Assembly: GCA_964579735.1 (NCBI GenBank)
Contig: CAZOHH010000114.1
Location: 1-5,532 of the forward strand
DNA: 5,532 nt
Direction: 5' to 3'
From: CAILLO01 sp964579735
GTDB taxonomy: Bacteria; Bacillota; Clostridia; Saccharofermentanales; UBA5734
In this document: positions 4,474 through 5,532 of the stretch, one piece after another
Layout of the letters: each line of letters opens with the position of its first letter
Position numbering within the stretch: position 1 is the stretch's first letter
Program-made: the position numbers and the translations under genes
Notes under the pieces: model-generated
Database searches by the model: none
What the model was told of the DNA's origin: nothing
What the model saw: the letters and a program-made list of their open reading frames with translations, nothing else

Positions 4474-5532
4474 TCAGCTGACGAGGAGCCGGTCGTCCAC
4501 CGTGGCGAGGATCCGGTCGTTTCGCAGCGAATCCTTGTATTGGTCGATGCTGCGCATCCATACCAACTTCAGGTCGGAACCGTAATGGGCGACGACGGCC
4601 TCCGAGTCATACCACATGGAAGAGATGTAAAGCGGTTGCGGAAGGCCCTTCAGGATCTGGACGGTGCAGACGGTGAATCCACCATCCCGGGTGTCCTTCA
4701 CCCATTGGATTCCTCCGGGTGGCGCAGGGAGCTGTCCGATGATCTCGCCGGTCGTACTGAACACGGACAGCAGCGTCGTTTCCTGCAGGCTTCCCTCCGA
4801 AGGTCGCGAGATGCAGAGGACCGTTCGGCCGTCGGAAAGGCGAGCCGCTCCCCGGACCCAGGATTGGGGCAGCTCGAGCGAATAGGACCAGACGGTCTCG
4901 CCGTCCGGATCCACGAAGTCGAGTGAGGCACCTGAGGCCTGATCGGGTAGATTATCGAGGCGGGTAGAACCGAACAGGAAGGTCCCCTCTCCGCCAGATA
5001 GTACCTGTACCGAATGCAGAGACGTCTTCTTGTCGATGTCCCTTGTCCAGACCTGCCCCAGGGAGCCGTCAAAGCCTGCGGCCCGGGAGAACGTCGCAAA
5101 CGCGGAGCCGTCGCCAGCCGATGAGAAGTCATCCGTGCGCCAGGCGACGACGAGACCGAGCGGCGCGGCATAGGAGGCATCCATGAGATATTCGTAGCCA
5201 CGGTTGCCGAGGACGACCTGTTTCGAAACGGTGCCGTCCTTCTCGATGCGGTTCAGGGAGACGTCGTTGTCGGGCGCCTCGCCTCCGTTTGCGGAAGGAA
5301 CAGTTCCGGCACAGAGTACGGCACCCTCTGGAGTCGCGAAGATCTTCTCCAGCGCTCCGGCCGTGAAGACGCCGATGTCGGAGCTCCATTGCGGGTCACC
5401 AGCCGGGGAGAATCGGAGCAGGCGGTCGATCGTATCGGTGCCGGAAGTGTCCTTCGCGGTGCGAACGGCCACGGCGAAGCCATCGTCGCCGAAGACACAC
5501 AGGCCGACCGCGTATCCGTGGAAGGCCTCCGA
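4474..5532 (-). CDS. Beta-propeller-like repeat protein, C-terminal part (5' end outside window)
   Basis: The reading frame is open from the window edge to a TGA, giving 352 residues of an incomplete protein. Numbering from the edge, a recurring pattern of a G- or D-rich turn plus a hydrophobic strand appears at DDGFAVAV (16), PEGAVLCAG (68), PLGLVVAW (124), GEGTFLFGS (181), DGRTVLCIS (234) and DGGFTVCT (283). Each is followed about 20-35 residues later by a strand of the form LxRFSPAGDPQWS, LDFVDPDGETVWS or HYGSDLKLVWM. This spacing of about 50-60 residues and the G-x-W strand ends are typical of beta-propeller blades (PQQ-like or Kelch-like outline). The chain ends abruptly at DDRLLVS, so the last blade may be closed by the missing N-terminus. 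A GTG at 5472 is an unlikely start because the blade pattern continues upstream of it. Location and ligand are unknown; a signal peptide would lie outside the window. Confidence 0.8.
   Translation of the reverse strand, partial: SEAFHGYAVGLCVFGDDGFAVAVRTAKDTSGTDTIDRLLRFSPAGDPQWSSDIGVFTAGALEKIFATPEGAVLCAGTVPSANGGEAPDNDVSLNRIEKDGTVSKQVVLGNRGYEYLMDASYAAPLGLVVAWRTDDFSSAGDGSAFATFSRAAGFDGSLGQVWTRDIDKKTSLHSVQVLSGGEGTFLFGSTRLDNLPDQASGASLDFVDPDGETVWSYSLELPQSWVRGAARLSDGRTVLCISRPSEGSLQETTLLSVFSTTGEIIGQLPAPPGGIQWVKDTRDGGFTVCTVQILKGLPQPLYISSMWYDSEAVVAHYGSDLKLVWMRSIDQYKDSLRNDRILATVDDRLLVS

Noticed and set aside
3780..4481. 233-codon plus-strand open frame opposite the thioesterase
   Set aside because: It is antisense to a gene with clear hotdog motifs and spans the terminator and promoter region. 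No domain is visible.

Overview
The window is an ordinary-looking, gene-dense bacterial chromosome segment. It is moderately GC-rich, has clear AGGAGG-type ribosome binding sites, almost no intergenic space, and eight protein genes in four transcription blocks. No RNA genes, mobile elements, CRISPR arrays or long repeats are visible. The taxon cannot be fixed from sequence alone. A DUF6951-like small cysteine-rich protein and a PaaI-type thioesterase with a CxxCG N-terminus recall proteins I associate with anaerobes such as Clostridia-like Firmicutes or Spirochaetes; this is a weak inference from memory.

Left part (1-1524): a YbaK/EbsC-type Cys-tRNA(Pro) deacylase on the + strand converges, with a 6-nt gap, on a two-gene minus-strand unit. 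That unit is a PAP2-superfamily membrane phosphatase/phosphotransferase followed by the small DUF6951-like protein. The second gene's Shine-Dalgarno and start lie inside the end of the first gene.

Middle (1525-2806): a 169-nt divergent control region carries TAGAATC motifs in both orientations and separates the PAP2 unit from a RibBA-like gene. The C-terminal GTP cyclohydrolase II half of this protein is intact at every catalytic and zinc position I could check. The N-terminal DHBP-synthase half has lost all the signature catalytic motifs, so I read it as a GTP cyclohydrolase II carrying a dead RibB domain. No FMN riboswitch and no other riboflavin genes are seen.

Right part (2831-4421): a compact minus-strand operon of three genes, reading PaaI-type thioesterase, four-helix membrane protein, then DNA-3-methyladenine glycosylase I (Tag). 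Both junctions are ATGA stop/start overlaps. At the first junction a perfect 9-bp hairpin sits directly against the start codon, with the Shine-Dalgarno in its loop and 3' arm. An extended -10 promoter drives the operon and overlaps the tail of the terminator of the gene upstream.

Right edge (4474-5532): the C-terminal 352 residues of a minus-strand beta-propeller-like protein whose start lies outside the window.

No clearly new multi-gene system (defence, secretion, biosynthetic) is present. The most noteworthy items are the degenerate RibB domain, the start-codon hairpin in the thioesterase operon, and the symmetric divergent promoter region.
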